A stretch of 37,506 nucleotides of DNA from assembly GCA_017517145.1 (NCBI GenBank), contig JAFXAJ010000116.1:1-37506 (forward strand), written 5' to 3'. Both the position numbers and the translations under genes were made by a program. The notes beneath the pieces are model-generated. The model ran no database searches, was not told the DNA's origin, and worked only from the letters and a program-made list of their open reading frames with translations. Below, piece by piece: positions 34,094 through 37,506 of the stretch (position 1 is the stretch's first letter; each line of letters starts with the position of its first letter). Origin of the DNA: Ruminococcus sp. (lineage in GTDB: Bacteria; Bacillota; Clostridia; Oscillospirales; Ruminococcaceae).

Positions 34094-36490
34094 ATGCAAT
34101 TCAAGAAAATGTTATTACTTCTTACAGCAGCTTGCTTTACTTTATGCGGCTGCAGTGAAACCAAAAAAGTCGAAAATGTATCTTCTGAAAATGAAGAAAT
34201 ACAAGAACTTCAGCAGGTTGATACAACTCTGCATGTTGGAGAAGACCCCTTGACATCAACTGTACGCATGGAAACAATAGATTTAGGTGTAACCCATGTA
34301 GGCGCATCAGAAATGTTTATAACAAGCGACGGCTATGGAGTATTACTGTTTCCTGAATCGCCTCTTGATATTTCATTTGCGGAATATACAACGGATTTTG
34401 AACTGAAATCAAATAATAAGCTTACACTGCCTGCACCGCAGGACGATTATTACTACACAGACGGACTTTATACATACAATGACGGAGTAATTTACTCCCT
34501 TGCACGAATGGAATGGCACGGCGGAATGGCTCCCTACGCATATAGTGATGATAAAGAAAATTTCGATTGGGATGCATATTATTTAGAGTCAAAAACAAAA
34601 TATATGCTGTGCACATATTCAACAGATGGAACGCTTATAAACGCAGTAAACGTTGAAGAATTAAATGAATACTGTCCTGAAAATAGTTATGTATACGAGC
34701 AGCTTTTCGTCAAAGACGGCGAAGTTTATCTACCACTTAATACCGGATATATTCTCAATATTAATAAAGACAACGGAAGTCTGACAGAATCATTTCACTT
34801 TGAAGATGTACAGCAATACGAAAATATTCCTCTTAAATTAAGCTGTGACCGTGACGGAAAATGCTTAATGTATTATACGAGAGGCATAGACGGAATTACA
34901 AAAACAGCAGTCCTTGAATTCAATCTTGATAACGGCACTTGCGGTACAGAGGTTTATGCGGCTGAAAATAAAAACGGGGAATATGCAGTTATTGCAGACG
35001 GCTATGGCGACTACCGATTTTGCATGCAGACTGCTGATTCTCTGATAGGCTATAAATATGACGGAGAACAAGAAGAACTCATAAACTGGTCGGCATCAGA
35101 TATACAACAGGATATGGTTCAGATGCTTGGAGATAACTTTTTCGTATTACACGGCTGGGAAGAAACGGGAACGTCATTTAAACGCCTTACAAGAAAGCGT
35201 CAGTCTGAAATAAACGAAAAAGTAGTTCTGGAACTTATGAATCTTGGTTGGGACGACTATAATCTTACAAATGCAGTAAACGACTTTAACCGAAATAACG
35301 ATGATTATCGTATTAATGTTTTAAAAAATCCTGCATACAATCTGGACTACGAGGACGAAAACTATGAGGAAGCTTTTGAGGAAGCTAACAAAGAGTTTAC
35401 GATGAAACTGCTTACTGATGATGCTCCTGATATTGTAATTACCCCTGACTACGAATCTATACGCAATTTATGCAATAAAGGAGCTTTTGCCGACTTTTAT
35501 AATCTTATGGAAAATGACAGCGAAATGAACAAGTCTGCATTTTTACCCAATGTCTTTGAAGCTCTTGAATCTGAAAACGGTGCACTTTATTGCCTGCCCT
35601 CATCATTCAGTGTAAGTACCATTGTTGTAAAATCAAAATTCCATAATAAGGAAAACTGGACAATGGATGATATGATTTCTGTATATGACAATGCTGAAAA
35701 GGACGTTTACAAATGGATTGAACGTGACAGAATTATGCATCTTCTTTTGATAGGAACTGATTTTGTAGACGAGAATAACGGCACTTGCAGTTTTAATTCT
35801 CCCGAATTTATTGAGCTTCTTAACTTCTGCAAGAGATTTCCTGTGGAACTGGACCGACCTGCAAAGAATTATGACAGCCCCGAACAATCAGAGGCATATA
35901 ATCAGTTCAATATTGATCAGTTATACAGCCATCAGCGAGATGAAAACCTTATTTATCCGCTGCAATTATCAGGTAGCGGCAGTATAGGCGGCGGATATTC
36001 ATATATCAAGGCAATGTTTAACGAAGATGTTACTCTTGTTGGTTATCCCTCCACAAATGGTCAGGGAAGTAAATTCATGCCCTACAATAATTTTGCTATA
36101 ACCACCAATTGTGAGTATAAAGAAGCTGCATGGGAATTTATAAAGGAATATATAAAGGCAGATTATGCATATATTTCTGTTCTTGAAGAAAACTTTGAAG
36201 CTACACTTGACAGCTGGATGAGATTGCCAGATGTATATGCAATGGGTGCAGAAAATGGCTACTACGAGGACGACGGATTGAAAGTATATCCTCTGACGCA
36301 GGAAGAAAGAGAAAATATTGAGGAATATATCCGCAATACTACAGCACTTCTTCCAAGTGAGCAGACTGCACTTAATGACATAATTTACGAAGAAGCTGAA
36401 GTGTTCTTTGCCGATGCACGTACAGCAGAAGAAGCAGCAGCAATTATACAGAATCGTGCAGAAATACTTGTAAGTGAACAGAGTTGGTAA
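34094..36490 (+). CDS. Solute-binding-type lipoprotein with large N-terminal domain
   Basis: A 798-residue lipoprotein. The signal peptide ends in LCGC with lipid-modified Cys20. Residues about 45-370 form a beta-rich region with repeated Gly/Asp/Tyr turns, possibly a propeller. Residues about 374-798 resemble family-1 extracellular solute-binding proteins: VLELMNLGW, VNDFNRNN, an EFTMKLLTDDAPDIVITP strand, ALYCLPSSFSVSTIVV, FMPYNNFAITTN and EAAWEFIKEYI. No permease gene follows. The start ATG 34094 has GGAGGATTAAATT upstream, in part inside the anti-sigma gene. Its place in a sigma/anti-sigma operon suggests that it senses or captures a ligand for that system rather than feeding a transporter. 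Confidence 0.82.
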   Translation: MQFKKMLLLLTAACFTLCGCSETKKVENVSSENEEIQELQQVDTTLHVGEDPLTSTVRMETIDLGVTHVGASEMFITSDGYGVLLFPESPLDISFAEYTTDFELKSNNKLTLPAPQDDYYYTDGLYTYNDGVIYSLARMEWHGGMAPYAYSDDKENFDWDAYYLESKTKYMLCTYSTDGTLINAVNVEELNEYCPENSYVYEQLFVKDGEVYLPLNTGYILNINKDNGSLTESFHFEDVQQYENIPLKLSCDRDGKCLMYYTRGIDGITKTAVLEFNLDNGTCGTEVYAAENKNGEYAVIADGYGDYRFCMQTADSLIGYKYDGEQEELINWSASDIQQDMVQMLGDNFFVLHGWEETGTSFKRLTRKRQSEINEKVVLELMNLGWDDYNLTNAVNDFNRNNDDYRINVLKNPAYNLDYEDENYEEAFEEANKEFTMKLLTDDAPDIVITPDYESIRNLCNKGAFADFYNLMENDSEMNKSAFLPNVFEALESENGALYCLPSSFSVSTIVVKSKFHNKENWTMDDMISVYDNAEKDVYKWIERDRIMHLLLIGTDFVDENNGTCSFNSPEFIELLNFCKRFPVELDRPAKNYDSPEQSEAYNQFNIDQLYSHQRDENLIYPLQLSGSGSIGGGYSYIKAMFNEDVTLVGYPSTNGQGSKFMPYNNFAITTNCEYKEAAWEFIKEYIKADYAYISVLEENFEATLDSWMRLPDVYAMGAENGYYEDDGLKVYPLTQEERENIEEYIRNTTALLPSEQTALNDIIYEEAEVFFADARTAEEAAAIIQNRAEILVSEQSW

Positions 36491-36496
36491 AACAAA

Positions 36497-36515
36497 AGGG
36501 ACGCATTGCGTCCCT
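36497..36515. terminator. Terminator between lipoprotein and nadE
   Basis: An 8-base stem (AGGGACGC at 36497-36504 with 36508-36515) and a 3-base loop, flanked by GTTATTTTAT on the plus strand and TTTTGTTTT on the minus strand, between convergent genes. Confidence 0.8.
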
Positions 36516-36521
36516 GTTATT

Positions 36522-37268
36522 TTATATTACTTCAAAATGAGGCATTGGCTGTAATTTGTGAAGATTATTTCTGTGCATACGGTCAATCTTCTCTTTCAGC
36601 TCAGGCTTATCACTAAGGTCTGTCAGACCACGAATATATCTGTCAAGCTCTGCATAGGTAAATCCGAGATTTTCCTCGTCTGTCTTGCCGCAAAGTCCGT
36701 CAATAGGTACTTTATGAACCAGACTCTCAGGAAGTCCAAGATAATCGCCTATCTGGAGAATCTCTGTAACTGTGAGCATGGACAAGGGAGAAAAATCTCC
36801 TGCCGCATCTCCGTGCTTAGTGGAATATCCTACCCAATCCTCGGATAAATTGCAGGTGTTCACAACTCTGCCGCCCAGACAGGCTGCCGCTGCATAGAGA
36901 ACGGTCATTCTGATTCTCGGCGGAGTATTTATCACAGCCTGACTATTCATTGTCATGCTATTTTCAAATTCTTTTGTGAAAGCGTCAACTGTACTTCCGA
37001 TATTTATAGTATAATGTTCAATTCCAAGAGTATCAACAAGAAGCTGACTGCAATCTATATCAGCCTGTTCACCTTTCGGCATGAGTATACCAACAACTCT
37101 TTCTTTTCCAAGCGCCTTCACGCATACCGCAGCGGCAACAGAGCTGTCTTTTCCGCCGGATATACCGATTACAGCCTTTGTATCGGGAGATGCTGTTTTT
37201 TCAAAATAATCCTTTACCCACTGTATAAGTTCAGCGGTTGTCTTTTCAACATTAAAATTGTAGCTCAT
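36522..37268 (-). CDS. nadE: NAD synthetase, ammonia-dependent type
   Basis: A 248-residue cytoplasmic enzyme that amidates nicotinate adenine dinucleotide to NAD with ATP. The PP-loop SGGKDS is at 37-42. Other family marks are RIRMTVLYAAAACLGGRVVNTCNLSEDWVGYSTKHGD-type segments (read in parts) and the closing VPIDGLCGKTDEENLGFTYAELD. There is no glutaminase domain, so ammonia is taken from solution or a partner. Start ATG 37268 follows GGAGGATTT. It is preceded by 17 bases after the gene cut by the window end, so both are probably one transcript. Confidence 0.95.
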   Translation of the reverse strand: MSYNFNVEKTTAELIQWVKDYFEKTASPDTKAVIGISGGKDSSVAAAVCVKALGKERVVGILMPKGEQADIDCSQLLVDTLGIEHYTINIGSTVDAFTKEFENSMTMNSQAVINTPPRIRMTVLYAAAACLGGRVVNTCNLSEDWVGYSTKHGDAAGDFSPLSMLTVTEILQIGDYLGLPESLVHKVPIDGLCGKTDEENLGFTYAELDRYIRGLTDLSDKPELKEKIDRMHRNNLHKLQPMPHFEVI

Positions 37269-37285
37269 AAATCCTCCAATGAAGA

Positions 37286-37506
37286 TTATTCAGATAAATC
37301 TTCTACAATAGTTTCAAATACAGGATAATCCTTGTCGTAAAGCTCCTGCATTTTCTTTTGACTTGTATGCATAAGCTGACGGGGAGCACGTATGCCTATA
37401 AACCAATCATCGGTTATATCTTCCTTGTTTAAGCCTATTTTTTCAGCAAAATCGGTATCTTTAAGCATCAGCTTATCCTTTGTGATATGCTTGTTGTCAG
37501 GGAATA
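37286..37506 (-). CDS. C-terminal part of an unrecognised gene (5' end outside window)
   Basis: Reading the minus strand from the right edge gives 72 codons without a stop, opening FPDNKHITKDKLM and ending in ETIVEDLSE before TAA. An ATG at 37468 exists but has no ribosome site, and the frame is open upstream, so the gene most likely continues beyond the window. The segment has the pieces DDWFIGIRAPRQLMHTSQ and is charged and soluble. No family is recognised. It probably sits in one transcript with nadE. Confidence 0.6.
   Translation of the reverse strand, partial: FPDNKHITKDKLMLKDTDFAEKIGLNKEDITDDWFIGIRAPRQLMHTSQKKMQELYDKDYPVFETIVEDLSE

Overview
The window looks like chromosomal DNA of a fibre-degrading Firmicute close to Ruminococcus (Oscillospiraceae). 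The main reasons are a secreted family-11 polysaccharide lyase with Pro/Thr-rich linkers and a C-terminal type-I dockerin (a cellulosome part), strong AGGAGG-type ribosome sites, and sigma-A-type promoters that almost all have a 17-base spacer. No rRNA, tRNA, CRISPR array, transposase or phage gene was seen. Genus is an inference; no database search was possible.

Layout. 1-97: start of a minus-strand gene, probably an AraC-type regulator. 336-3068: dockerin-bearing rhamnogalacturonan lyase. 3154-4800 (minus): membrane diguanylate cyclase with two extracellular carbohydrate-binding-like modules. 5214-6767: ABC-F ATPase behind a structured leader. 7005-8027: DUF4349 lipoprotein. 8265-8883: a frameshifted small gene and a small membrane protein. 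8943-12737 (minus): pyruvate kinase and PcrA helicase. 13177-15558: glycogen synthase, HAD phosphatase and a small protein, behind a second copy of the leader seen before the ABC-F gene. 15801-20658: MoxR ATPase, DUF58 and transglutaminase operon. 20695-22368 (minus): a second diguanylate cyclase of the same design, interrupted by an in-frame TGA. 22836-25590: PocR-type sensor and GGDEF-EAL phosphodiesterase. 25801-27594: GT-C-like membrane protein. 27737-29323 (minus): sodium:solute symporter. 29475-32518 (minus): DUF4178, DUF350 and membrane spermidine-synthase-like operon. 32832-36490: ECF sigma factor, putative anti-sigma factor and solute-binding lipoprotein. 36522-37506 (minus): nadE and an upstream gene cut by the window end.

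How the genes work together. Three c-di-GMP loci lie within 23 kb. Two cyclases carry tandem CBM4/9/22-like modules outside the cell and a GGDEF domain inside, which suggests that polysaccharide or its fragments at the surface set c-di-GMP. The second cyclase stands back to back with a phosphodiesterase operon. A dockerin enzyme next to the first cyclase fits a fibre-attached lifestyle.

The most unusual non-coding signals are two families of repeated 5' leaders. One is a roughly 160-base nested inverted repeat between a consensus promoter and the start codon of both the ABC-F gene and glgA; the copies are about 94% identical and a difference in one stem keeps pairing. The other is a shorter shared block (AGGGAG, T-run, AGAG, then TTCCC) between promoter and start codon of the moxR operon and of the GT-C-like gene.
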